22,652 bases of DNA from UBA11524 sp051883695. GTDB lineage: Bacteria > Bacillota > Clostridia > Christensenellales > Aristaeellaceae. The notes under the pieces were generated by a model, which was not told where the DNA came from, made no database searches, and was given only the letters and a program-made list of their open reading frames with translations. The position numbers were made by a program, and so were the translations under genes. The DNA is taken from contig JBJEUF010000025.1 of NCBI GenBank assembly GCA_051883695.1, forward strand, positions 1-22,652. The letters are read 5' to 3'. How positions within the stretch are numbered: position 1 is the stretch's first letter; each line of letters starts with the position of its first letter. Positions 1 through 7,679 of this stretch are shown here, in pieces.

Positions 1-108
1 GCCATCAACAAGGCGAAGCCCGCCGCCGCGAAGGGCACCTACATCCGCTCTCTGTATCTGAGCAGCACCATGGGTCCTTCCGTCCGCGTGAATCCCCTGA
101 AGTTCTGA
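1..108 (+). CDS. rplA: 50S ribosomal protein L1, C-terminal fragment
   Basis: The window opens inside a reading frame that ends in TGA at 106-108. The 35 visible residues contain KGTYIRS and SSTMGPSVRV and end in NPLKF, which is the highly conserved C-terminus of bacterial L1. L1 binds 23S rRNA at the mobile stalk next to the E site and represses translation of its own operon. The 5' part lies outside the window. The gene is closed by a strong terminator 15 bases downstream, and the next gene is on the other strand, so rplJ (L10), which usually follows rplA, is not adjacent here. Identification rests on the short but very characteristic tail. Confidence 0.93.
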   Translation, partial: AINKAKPAAAKGTYIRSLYLSSTMGPSVRVNPLKF

Positions 109-123
109 TTGGCATAAAGCTGA

Positions 124-160
124 GCCGTCCCGATCGCAAGGTCGGGACGGCTTTTGTTAT
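124..160 (+). terminator. Rho-independent terminator of rplA
   Basis: A perfect 10-bp stem (124-133 with 142-151, arm GCCGTCCCGA) with an 8-nt loop is followed by TTTTGTTAT. It begins 15 bases after the rplA stop. The minus-strand reading has no good U-tract, so it serves mainly rplA, although the ZIP gene also converges on it. Confidence 0.92.
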
Positions 161-169
161 GCGGACAGA

Positions 170-985
170 TCATCCCAGCGCAACGTCAAGCATCATCATC
201 ACCACGAATCCCAGCAGCGTCGCGATGGTCATGAAGGCGGGATGGGAGCTGCGCTGGCTCTCCGGAACGAGCTCGGCGATGACAACTACGACCATGGCGC
301 CCGCAGCGAAGGCCAGCGCGAAGGGGAGGATTGTCCGGACATGTACGGCGAGAAAGGCGCCCAGGATCCCCGCGACGGGCTCGACGATGCCGCTGGCCTG
401 CCCCCAGAAGAAGGCCCTCCCGCGGCTCATGCCTTCCCGCCTGAGCGGCAGGCTGACAGCTGCGCCTTCGGGGAAGTTCTGCAGGCCGATGCCGACGGCC
501 AGCATCCATGCGCCGGTCAGCGCGGCGGGCGTGGGCAGGGCAGCCAATGCGCCAAAGGTCACGCCGACGGCAAGGCCCTCCGGGATGTTGTGCAGCGTGA
601 TGGAGGCAATGAGCATCGTGGAACGACGCTTGCTGTCGGACATGGCTGCATGGGCGGGCAGCGACCGGGACAGCAGCGCGTCGCAGCCCATCAGCAGGAG
701 GCCGCCGCACAGAAAACCGGCAGCGGCAGTCAGAAACGGTGATTGTCCAAGCTCGCCGGACAATTCGATCGAGGGGGCAAGCAGCGACCAGTAGGAGGAA
801 GCCAGCATCACGCCTGCGCCAAAGGCCAGCATTCCGTCCATGACAGCAGGATGCGTTCGCCTGGCGAATACCACCAGAGCCGCTCCGGCAGCTGTCAGGC
901 CCCAGGTCATCAGCGTGGCGAGACATGCCTGCAATAAAGGGGATAAATTCAACAGTTCGCCCACGGCAAACCGCCTCACTTCCAT
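170..985 (-). CDS. ZIP family divalent metal transporter
   Basis: This is a polytopic membrane protein of up to 271 residues that should move Zn2+ or another divalent metal into the cytoplasm. It carries the two ZIP signatures HNIPEG (about residues 132-137, helix 4) and QNFPEG (about 169-174, helix 5), plus GIVEPVAG around 199-206, which supply the binuclear metal site. The length and the lack of a long His loop fit the prokaryotic ZupT/GufA branch. The start is uncertain: the ATG at 985 has no obvious ribosome site, while the in-frame GTG at codon 8 is preceded by AGTGAGG about 9 bases upstream. It is a single-gene unit, convergent with rplA and divergent from the helicase gene. Metal specificity cannot be read from the sequence. 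Confidence 0.88.
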   Translation of the reverse strand: MEVRRFAVGELLNLSPLLQACLATLMTWGLTAAGAALVVFARRTHPAVMDGMLAFGAGVMLASSYWSLLAPSIELSGELGQSPFLTAAAGFLCGGLLLMGCDALLSRSLPAHAAMSDSKRRSTMLIASITLHNIPEGLAVGVTFGALAALPTPAALTGAWMLAVGIGLQNFPEGAAVSLPLRREGMSRGRAFFWGQASGIVEPVAGILGAFLAVHVRTILPFALAFAAGAMVVVVIAELVPESQRSSHPAFMTIATLLGFVVMMMLDVALG

Positions 986-1574
986 ATTCGGATGCTGCAG
1001 CGTATGCCATCAAAACGCATGATGTGAAAAGCAGCCGGGGCTTTCCGGCGGCAGAGCTTTCCAAAAGCCGTGGGAGGTGTCGGAGGGCCCGCAGGACCTC
1101 TGACTGCATTCGTATCCGGCGGCTTTGCCGGCGGGGCGGGGCTTTCTCGCCTTCGGCGAGAAATTTCCTTACAAATTCGCCGGCCGGGAGCAAAGCGACC
1201 AGGCGTATTTGCACCGCCCGCAGGCGGTTCTCTCCTTCCCCCAAAAGGGGCCGCAGCCACTTTTTGATATGTTGAGCCGCCGGTGTTCTCCGGCGGCAAA
1301 CGGCGCGCATATGCCTGACGGTACCCCGGCACAGCGCGGCGGAGGGCTTTCTACTTCCGGCAAGCGATCGGCCTCCGCACCGTTCGGTATCAGGATGTAC
1401 AATCCGGGAAAACTGATTCCGAGTTTCAAAAAAATCTTTCGATGGGATCGACTTCCGGCAGGGATTTGCATGGCGCAAGCAGAAATGAACAGAGTTGCCG
1501 TTTTGGAGCGCCCTGAACTCTCCCGGGAGTCATGGCGCGTCCCGGCGGAGTGGGTATGATGTGGAGTGAGGAGC
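986..1574. other. 589-bp gene-free, repeat-rich divergent intergenic region
   Basis: No credible gene is seen between the ZIP gene (-) and the helicase gene (+). The frames that cross it lack ribosome sites, are shifted copies of GC-rich repeat and show no domain. It holds dispersed repeat copy A (about 1055-1278), a perfect 8-bp hairpin GCCGCCGG at 1276-1283/1290-1297, and a 7-bp inverted repeat GCGGAGG at 1339-1345/1372-1378. I found no convincing sigma-A promoter for either flanking gene. Confidence 0.6.
1055..1278. repeat. Dispersed structured repeat, copy A (with extra 52 nt)
   Basis: This stretch aligns almost end to end with 6721-6883. Shared landmarks in order are: GGGAGGTGT; a hairpin with CGCA loop (1083-1100); a CGTATCC box; GGCTTTGCCGG; CCGGGAGCAA; TTTGCACCGCC with a second CGCA-loop hairpin (1213-1228); GGGCCGCAGCCACTTT; and finally TGAGCC leading into a GC hairpin. 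Copy A carries 52 extra bases at 1132-1183. Edges are approximate. The two copies sit in different contexts (divergent versus convergent), so this is a dispersed element rather than a gene leader. Confidence 0.8.
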
Positions 1575-4500
1575 ATGAGCCAGATTCCCTATACGCTCCG
1601 GACGCTGGCGGGCGCAGAGGAAACCCGAATGGGGGAGCGTCTGTTTGAAGCCGGACGTGTACGAATTGTTGAACAGAGCGCGAAGCTGCTGCGCCTTTAT
1701 GTGACGGATGTGGGCCGCTGTGAGGTGACCTTCACGCCCGATGGCAGCGGTCGCTGCACCTGTATGACCTGGATGATGAACGGTGCGTGCCGTCATGTGG
1801 TGGCGGCGATGCTGATGAGCCACGAGACCGGCGCGATGGACGAGATGCTGCGAAAGAAGGCGGCAGCTTCCGGCCCGAAGCTGATGGCGGCGATGGAAAA
1901 GGCGCTGCCGGAGGAAGGCACGCTGCGCATGGCGGTGCGTCTGATAGCCGAGCCTGTCCGCACGAACGAGGCGCCGCGGCTGAAAATCGGACTGATGATC
2001 GGCGAGGAACGGCTGTATGTCGTCAAGTCCATTCCGCAGATGCTGGAGGCGATCGAAACGGGAACGCCCATCCCGTATGGCAAGGGCTTCACCTTCCACC
2101 CGGAGTGGATGCGCTTCGGTCAGGCGGAGAACAGGCTGCTGAGAATCCTTCGTGCCATGTGCATGGCGCAGAAGGAAGCGGGGTTTGTCCTCAAGGGAGC
2201 GGAGCAGCGCGAGCTGGCCCTGCCGGATCCCTTTGCCGAGGCCATCCTGCAGGAGCTTCACAGCCTGCCCTTTTCCATCAGGGATGGGGACAGGACGCAC
2301 ACGGTCAAGCACGTCATCCAGACGCGGATCCCGCTCTATTTCCGCGTTTCCTCGGATATTCGGGGCCTGACGGTCACAGCCCGGTTCCCCAGGGAGTTCC
2401 GCCCGCTGACGGCCTCCTGCGGCTACGCGCTGGTCAACGAGAAGGTGGTGGCTGTGGAGGAGGGGCAGCGCTCGATCCTGCGGGTGCTGTATGCGGAGCA
2501 GATGGGGGGCCAGTGCTCCTTTGATTATCCTGTGCGCGAGGCGGCCCGGGTCATCGGCGAGCTGGTGCCCTTCCTGCAGCTATCGGGCGTGGTGGAGATT
2601 GCGGAGGAGCTGCAGAAGCAGCTGATCCGTCTGCCGCTGCTGGCACGGGTGTATCTGGATCGTGCCACCAACGGACGCGATGTGGTTGCCCGGGCGCAGT
2701 TCCGATACGGCGACCGGGAGATTGATCCCTTTGATGAAACGCCGCTGCCCGAGAGCCTCACCCGTTCGGAGAAGCTGCTGCTGCGGGACGCTGCGGCAGA
2801 GCGGCAGGTGCTGGATGCCCTGGGCGCTTCGGGGTTCACGGCGAGCAAGGGACATGCCTATCTGACCGGGCAGGACGCGATCTTTGACTTTGTCAGCGAG
2901 GGCGTGGGCAGGCTCCAGCAGATGGCGGAGGTCTACCTGTCCAACGATTTCCGGAAGATGACGCCCCGCAGGCCGCGCCTTGCCGGGCGGATGCGCATGA
3001 ACGGCGCGGCGCTGGAATTGAAGTTCACCGAGGACGGGCAGCCGGCTCAGGAAATCTACGCCATCATGGAAGCGCTGGCCCGCCGCCGCCGGTATTTCCG
3101 GCTGAAGGACGGCTCCTTCCTGGACCTGACGGCCATGGAGGAATGGCTGCCCCTTGCGGACAGCATCTTCGAGGTGGCCGGTTCAGAAGGCTTGGATGCG
3201 CTTTCCGGCTGCGATGACACGCTGCAGCTGCAGGCGTACCGTACCTGCTACATGAGGAGCCTGCTGGAAGGGCTCGATGTGCCGGTGGAGATCGACGACA
3301 CGGTGAATCGCACCGTCCGTGCGCTGACCGAGCCTGCGCCGGATGCGGTGAAGCTGCCCGACGGCCTGACGCTGCGGCCCTATCAGCAGCGTGGCTTCCA
3401 GTGGATGTATACGCTGGATCAGCTGCATATGGGCGGCGTGCTGGCGGACGATATGGGCCTGGGCAAGACGGTGCAGGTCATCGCGCTGCTGCTGGCGACC
3501 CGGGAAGCAGGGCAGACGAGCCTTGTCGTGGCCCCCACCACCCTGACCTACAACTGGCTCAGCGAGCTGGAGCGCTTTGCGCCCGATCTTTCCGTCATGG
3601 TGCTGTCGGGTAGCGCGGCGCAGCGCGCCAGCCAGATTCGCCACGTCAAGGAGGTCAGGGACGTGGATGTGCTCATTACCTCCTATCCGCTGATCCGGCA
3701 GGATATCGAGCAGCTCACGGACATCGAGTTCCGCTTCGCGATTCTGGATGAGGCGCAGCATATCAAAAACGCCGGCAGCAAGGGTGCCATCGCCGTGCGG
3801 CAGCTCAACGCCCGCACCCGTTTTGCGCTGACCGGTACGCCGCTGGAAAACGGCGTGGGGGAGCTGTGGAGCATCTTCAATTTCGTCCTGCCCGGCTACC
3901 TGCTCAGCTACAGCGCCTTCATGCGGCGCTATCAGAACGGCGCAGGCCCGGATGGCAGCGTTGACGCGGAGGATCTGCGCCGCCGCATCAGTCCCTTCCT
4001 CATGCGCCGCCTGAAGAAGGAGGTGCTGACCGAGCTGCCGGACAAGATCGAGACGGTCATGACCGCGACGATGAGTCCCGAGCAGTCCAAGGTCTATCAG
4101 GCTACGATGCTCCGGCTGCGCGACCGCGTGGATTCCATTGTCCGCGAGAAGGGCTTCGAGCGCGGACGCACCGAGGTGCTGGCGGCGATCACCCAGCTGC
4201 GCGAAATCTGCTGCCACCCTGCGCTGGTGCTGGATGATTATAGCGGCACCTCCGGCAAGCTCGATATGCTTCTGGACATCCTGCCCGAGGCTATCGGCAA
4301 AGGTCGCCGGGTGCTGCTGTTCAGCGCCTTCACCTCCATGCTGAAGATTCTGAAAAGGGAGCTGGAGCAGAGCGGCTACGAAACCATGTACCTGGACGGC
4401 GATACGCCTGCGCCCCAGCGCGTACAGATGACGGAGCGGTTCAACGCCGGTCAGGCGCAGATATTCCTGATTTCCCTCAAGGCCGGCGGCACGGGCCTGA

Positions 4501-4760
4501 ACCTGACGGGCGCGGACATGGTCATTCACTACGACCCCTGGTGGAATCCGGCAGCGGAGGAGCAGGCCACCGACCGCGCCTATCGCATCGGCCAGACCCG
4601 GAAGGTGGAGGTGATCCGCCTGGTGACCCACGGCTCCATTGAGGAGCAGGTCGTTGCCCTTGGGCAGCGCAAGAAGGCGCTGTTTGAGCAGCTCATCCAG
4701 CCCGGCGAGACCCTTGTGGGCGGCTTGTCTCCCCAGGAGATTCTCTCCCTGTTTCAGTAA
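1575..4760 (+). CDS. SWIM zinc finger / SNF2 family DEAD-like helicase
   Basis: This 1061-residue protein is of the SNF2/RapA type, an ATP-driven translocase on double-stranded DNA or a nucleoprotein remodeler. In order: an N-terminal SWIM zinc finger with C61-x-C63-x8-C72-x-H74; a long middle region typical of bacterial SNF2-associated domains (about 100-590); the SNF2 core with Walker A DDMGLGKT (625-632), Walker B DEAQ (725-728) and TGTPLEN (about 755); and a helicase C-terminal domain with motif VI QATDRAYRIGQTR (about 997). Nothing is truncated. I prefer the ATG at 1575, with GGAG at 1563-1566 as ribosome site; a GTG at 1566 is the alternative. It stands alone between divergent and convergent neighbours. 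The family is sure, but the cellular role (transcription recycling, repair or phage defence) is not settled for this clostridial branch. Confidence 0.93.
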   Translation: MSQIPYTLRTLAGAEETRMGERLFEAGRVRIVEQSAKLLRLYVTDVGRCEVTFTPDGSGRCTCMTWMMNGACRHVVAAMLMSHETGAMDEMLRKKAAASGPKLMAAMEKALPEEGTLRMAVRLIAEPVRTNEAPRLKIGLMIGEERLYVVKSIPQMLEAIETGTPIPYGKGFTFHPEWMRFGQAENRLLRILRAMCMAQKEAGFVLKGAEQRELALPDPFAEAILQELHSLPFSIRDGDRTHTVKHVIQTRIPLYFRVSSDIRGLTVTARFPREFRPLTASCGYALVNEKVVAVEEGQRSILRVLYAEQMGGQCSFDYPVREAARVIGELVPFLQLSGVVEIAEELQKQLIRLPLLARVYLDRATNGRDVVARAQFRYGDREIDPFDETPLPESLTRSEKLLLRDAAAERQVLDALGASGFTASKGHAYLTGQDAIFDFVSEGVGRLQQMAEVYLSNDFRKMTPRRPRLAGRMRMNGAALELKFTEDGQPAQEIYAIMEALARRRRYFRLKDGSFLDLTAMEEWLPLADSIFEVAGSEGLDALSGCDDTLQLQAYRTCYMRSLLEGLDVPVEIDDTVNRTVRALTEPAPDAVKLPDGLTLRPYQQRGFQWMYTLDQLHMGGVLADDMGLGKTVQVIALLLATREAGQTSLVVAPTTLTYNWLSELERFAPDLSVMVLSGSAAQRASQIRHVKEVRDVDVLITSYPLIRQDIEQLTDIEFRFAILDEAQHIKNAGSKGAIAVRQLNARTRFALTGTPLENGVGELWSIFNFVLPGYLLSYSAFMRRYQNGAGPDGSVDAEDLRRRISPFLMRRLKKEVLTELPDKIETVMTATMSPEQSKVYQATMLRLRDRVDSIVREKGFERGRTEVLAAITQLREICCHPALVLDDYSGTSGKLDMLLDILPEAIGKGRRVLLFSAFTSMLKILKRELEQSGYETMYLDGDTPAPQRVQMTERFNAGQAQIFLISLKAGGTGLNLTGADMVIHYDPWWNPAAEEQATDRAYRIGQTRKVEVIRLVTHGSIEEQVVALGQRKKALFEQLIQPGETLVGGLSPQEILSLFQ

Positions 4761-5010
4761 AACTGTGACATGCAGCGATCCCATCAGGCCGGACACAGGG
4801 CTGTATGAAAACGTCCGCGGCACAGCCCATGGCGGACCGGGGCAGAGCTGCGGTGACGGACAGCAGCGCGGCGAAACGTCTGTTCATCCTGAAACCGCCC
4901 GTGCTGTAATGGCTGGATGATTTGCGGCGCCAACGGGAAGGACGGACTGCCTTCGTCGTGCTCAGGGCAACTGATGACCTGCAGACCCGCATGGGTGCGG
5001 CGCTTTCGGC

Positions 5011-5454
5011 TTACCTTTTGCCTGAGAAGAACTGCGTCACCGCATCCGTGCATTCCCCGGCAAGCACGCCGCTTTGCCAGCGCGTCACGCCGCAGAGCGC
5101 CGGATCCCCCGGAAGATCGTACACGCTGCCGCAGCAGCCCTGGCGCTTGTCCGCGGCGCCATAGACGCAGCCGCTCAGCTGACTCATCACCATCGCGCCG
5201 GCGCACATGGGGCAGGGCTCCAGCGTCACATACAGCGTGCAGCCCCGCAGCCGCCAGTCGCCCAAACGCCGCGCGCCCTCCCGCAGGCAGAGCATCTCCG
5301 CGTGGGCAGTGGGATCGTGCTCGGCTTCGCGGCGGTTGTGCGCCCGGCAGATTTCCTGCCCGTCCTTCACCAGCACCGCGCCCACGGGAACCTCGCCCTC
5401 CTGCGCGGCCTGCTGCGCTTCCTCAAGGGCTATGCGCATCCACTGTTCCTGCAT
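5011..5454 (-). CDS. tadA: tRNA adenosine(34) deaminase TadA
   Basis: The protein of about 147 residues belongs to the cytidine deaminase fold and converts A34 to inosine in the anticodon of tRNA-Arg(ACG). The zinc site is complete: H51-A-E53 (ligand and catalytic Glu) and P80-C81-x2-C84 (two Cys ligands). The TLEPCPMCAGA segment is the family signature and the length is normal. AGGAG at 5464-5468 stands 9 bases before the ATG at 5454, which is why I choose it. An ATG at 5460 and a TTG at 5463 lie too close to that ribosome site. A weak TTGCCT-N17-TAGAAT promoter could lie at 5475-5503, but it would leave almost no leader. Confidence 0.93.
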   Translation of the reverse strand: MQEQWMRIALEEAQQAAQEGEVPVGAVLVKDGQEICRAHNRREAEHDPTAHAEMLCLREGARRLGDWRLRGCTLYVTLEPCPMCAGAMVMSQLSGCVYGAADKRQGCCGSVYDLPGDPALCGVTRWQSGVLAGECTDAVTQFFSGKR

Positions 5455-5553
5455 GTTCATCAACTCCTGCCGCTATTCTATCATGGGACAGAATTTCAGG
5501 CAAGCAGGAAGAATGTTATGATGAAAATCGTTGGATAGGGGAGGTGACTCTTG

Positions 5554-6702
5554 ATGAAAAGGATGCTGATGCTCGTGATGACCCTGATGGCTCTGTTGAC
5601 CGCTGCGACGGCGGAGGAATCCCAGCCCCTGACGCTCTTTGCGGTCAATGTCGGCAAGGGGGACGCGCTGCTGCTCAACGCCGGAAGCGACACCTACCTG
5701 ATTGATACCGGCAAGGCGGAGCATTGGGGCGAGCTGTCCCGGGCGCTGAAAACGCTGCATGTCACGCATCTGACCGGAGTGATCCTCACCCATACGGACG
5801 GCGATCATACAGGCGGCGCGTGGCCGCTGGCGACCTCCTCGATTCAGGTGGACGCCTGGTACGCGTCGGCGTACTATGCGGATGTGAAGGAAAGCAGGCA
5901 CCCGGCGGTCACGGCGGCGGCGCTGCGGGGACAGGAGGTCGTCTGGCTCCGGGCAGGGGATACGCTGCCCCTTGGTGACGGCGCGCTGCGGGTGATCGGC
6001 CCGCTGAGCCCGTCGGAAAAGGAAAACTGCAATTCCCTCGTCATGGTTGCCGAGGGCGGCGGCGGACGGATGCTGCTGACCGGCGATATGGAATTTGACG
6101 AGGAGCTTGAGCTGCTGAACGCCGGGGTCATTCCGCGCTGCGAGGTGCTCAAGGTGGGGAATCATGGGGAGAACGACGCGACCTGCGAGGCCCTTGTGCA
6201 TCATGTCCATCCCGCAATCGCCGTGATCAGTACCGCCACGGAAGAGGAACCGGACACGCCCGCCCTGCGCGTGGAGCGCGATCTGCTCAGGAAGGGCGCG
6301 GCGATCTATGAGACCCAGCAGGCGGAATCGGGCATTCTGGTGACGCTGCAGGCGGGCGAAGCGGAGGCGCAGCGGATGAGCTACCTCGAGCACCCGGAGC
6401 TCCCGCAGGGCGTGACGCTGGCGGACAAGGACGCCAGGGCGGACCATATCCGCATCCGCAATGACGGCGGCGACACGGTCGACCTTTCCGGGTGGTACAT
6501 CGTCAGCGAACGCGGCGGGGAGATCCTCGTGCTGCCGGACGGAACGGCGCTTGCACCCGGCGGCGAGCTGCTGATCAGCACGCTTTCATCGGATGACGCG
6601 GGCGACGTGGTCTGGCCTGAAAAGAAGGTCTGGCACAAGTCCAAGGCGGACACGGCCCGGCTGTACGATGTGTACGGACGGCTTGTCGATACGCTGGAAT
6701 GA
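5554..6702 (+). CDS. Secreted MBL-fold hydrolase with C-terminal lamin-tail domain
   Basis: A 382-residue exported protein. A signal peptide (about residues 1-21, ending ATAEES) is followed by a ComEC-type metallo-beta-lactamase domain with the metal motif H80-T-D82-G-D84-H85 and later LLTGDME and GNHGEND. Residues from about 295 to the end form a lamin-tail (LTD) beta domain, with IRIRNDGGDTVDLSGWYI and an LAPGGELLIS strand. Such proteins are thought to be extracellular nucleases or phosphodiesterases related to the C-terminal domain of ComEC, but the substrate here is unknown. Ribosome site GGGGAGGTGA (5538-5547) fits the ATG at 5554; a TTG at 5551 is less likely. It is monocistronic and divergent from tadA. 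No transformation genes are nearby. Confidence 0.85.
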   Translation: MKRMLMLVMTLMALLTAATAEESQPLTLFAVNVGKGDALLLNAGSDTYLIDTGKAEHWGELSRALKTLHVTHLTGVILTHTDGDHTGGAWPLATSSIQVDAWYASAYYADVKESRHPAVTAAALRGQEVVWLRAGDTLPLGDGALRVIGPLSPSEKENCNSLVMVAEGGGGRMLLTGDMEFDEELELLNAGVIPRCEVLKVGNHGENDATCEALVHHVHPAIAVISTATEEEPDTPALRVERDLLRKGAAIYETQQAESGILVTLQAGEAEAQRMSYLEHPELPQGVTLADKDARADHIRIRNDGGDTVDLSGWYIVSERGGEILVLPDGTALAPGGELLISTLSSDDAGDVVWPEKKVWHKSKADTARLYDVYGRLVDTLE

Positions 6703-6720
6703 TCGTGCATAGCAAGCTGT

Positions 6721-6883
6721 CAAAGCCCGGGAGGTGTTGGAGGGCCCGCAGGCCCTCTGACTGTGATCGTATCCGACGGCTTTGCCGGCCGGGAGCAACG
6801 CAACCAGGCGAATTTGCACCGCCCGCAGGCGGTTAACTCCTTTTCACCAAAGGGCCGCAGCCACTTTGGTGACGCAATGAGCC
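6721..6883. repeat. Dispersed structured repeat, copy B (short form)
   Basis: This is the second copy of the element at 1055-1278, in the same orientation. It lies between two convergent genes (5554-6702 and 6919-7626). Hairpins seen: GAGGGCC with CGCA loop (6740-6757, perfect), ACCGCC with CGCA loop (6818-6833), and TCACCAAAG paired with CTTTGGTGA across GGCCGCAGCCA (6845-6873). It lacks the 52-nt block of copy A, reading GCTTTGCCGG directly into CCGGGAGC. Edges are approximate. Confidence 0.8.
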
Positions 6884-6913
6884 CCGGCAGAGCCTGCATG
6901 GCACTGCCGGGGC
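6881..6913 (-). terminator. Strong hairpin at the end of the deacetylase gene, terminator-like
   Basis: A perfect 10-bp stem GCCCCGGCAG (6881-6890 with 6904-6913) lies 5 bases past the deacetylase stop. Neither strand has a proper U-tract after it, so it may be a weak terminator, a 3'-end stabiliser, or the terminal hairpin of repeat copy B, which has an analogous hairpin at its end in copy A. Confidence 0.45.
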
Positions 6914-6918
6914 AAGTC

Positions 6919-7626
6919 TTATCTGTAGGGGAACACGTATTTTTCCTCGGAGGTCTGCAGCGGCTCCATGTTCAGCAGCTCGGAAACGGTCACCAGCTCG
7001 TAGCCGTCCTCGATCAGCTGCGGGATAAGCACCTTCATGCAGGCCAGATCGACATAGTTGGTGTGGAACAGGAGAATGGAGCCGTTCTGGGTGGCAGAAC
7101 GCGCCTGCTCCGGGTCGGTGTAGCTCACGTCCCACATGACGGTCTTTTCGATGCCGTATTCGTAAAACATGGGCAGCAGGTTCACGCTGCCCTCCTGATA
7201 ATAGCCGAAGGGCGGACGCAGCAGCCGCAGCGGGTAGTGGTAGCCCAGCAGGTTGTCCCAGGCCTCCTGCGTGAGGAGAATCTGGTTGCGGGCGTTGTGG
7301 ATGGAGATGCGGGTGAGGTAGGGATGCTTCCAGGTGTGGTTGCCGACCTCGCCGCCCCGGGCGATCACATCCTCCCAGATATCCCTGTCGCTCTCGCGGA
7401 TCTGCGTACCCAGCACGAAATAGGTGAAGGGAACGTCGTATTCCACGCTCAGCTCATGCATCATGCGCAGGACATCGGCATCATAGATGTCGTCGATGGT
7501 GATGGCAATCCGCCTGACCTCGCGATCCCCGTGGTAAACCAGAAAGCCGGGCGGAACGGCCAGCGCGGCGCCGCACAGCAGCATCAGGCACAGGGCCAGG
7601 GCGAAAGGACGGATGATCCGCCTCAT
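6919..7626 (-). CDS. Secreted polysaccharide deacetylase (NodB domain)
   Basis: A 235-residue exported protein of carbohydrate esterase family 4, which removes acetyl groups from peptidoglycan or other N-acetylated glycans outside the cell. A signal peptide covers about residues 1-23. NodB motifs are in order: TIDD with D45-D46, H97-x3-H101 (metal ligands, in GNHTWKHP), RPPFG (137-141), WDVSY (165-169) and LLFH (H188). The chosen ATG at 7626 has GGAGGTGA just upstream; an earlier ATG at 7653 has none and would spoil the signal peptide. The gene starts 39 bases after the rnpB terminator and has no clear promoter of its own, so it may depend on read-through from rnpB. It resembles the Bacillus PdaA/B group, but the exact substrate is not shown. 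Confidence 0.9.
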   Translation of the reverse strand: MRRIIRPFALALCLMLLCGAALAVPPGFLVYHGDREVRRIAITIDDIYDADVLRMMHELSVEYDVPFTYFVLGTQIRESDRDIWEDVIARGGEVGNHTWKHPYLTRISIHNARNQILLTQEAWDNLLGYHYPLRLLRPPFGYYQEGSVNLLPMFYEYGIEKTVMWDVSYTDPEQARSATQNGSILLFHTNYVDLACMKVLIPQLIEDGYELVTVSELLNMEPLQTSEEKYVFPYR

Positions 7627-7660
7627 CAACGTCACCTCCATCGAAGGATTCATATACAGG

Positions 7661-7679
7661 AAAAGGGGTCGGAGACCCC
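7661..7679 (-). terminator. Rho-independent terminator of rnpB
   Basis: On the minus strand GGGGTC-TCC-GACCCC (7679-7665) is followed by TTTT (7664-7661). It follows directly after the closing P1 helix of RNase P RNA, as expected. Confidence 0.85.

Noticed and set aside
186..1478. 430-residue open frame on the minus strand
   Set aside because: Overlaps the ZIP gene in another frame and translates the repeat; Arg-rich nonsense.
3183..4823. 546-residue open frame on the minus strand
   Set aside because: It lies opposite the helicase core, has His/Gln/Arg-rich low-complexity composition and no ribosome site or domain; a shadow caused by high GC.
4797..4845. Overlapping hairpins GGGCTGT/ACAGCCC and GTCCGC/GCGGAC after the helicase gene
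   Set aside because: Mutually exclusive, with long loops and no U-tract on either strand; not reported as terminator.
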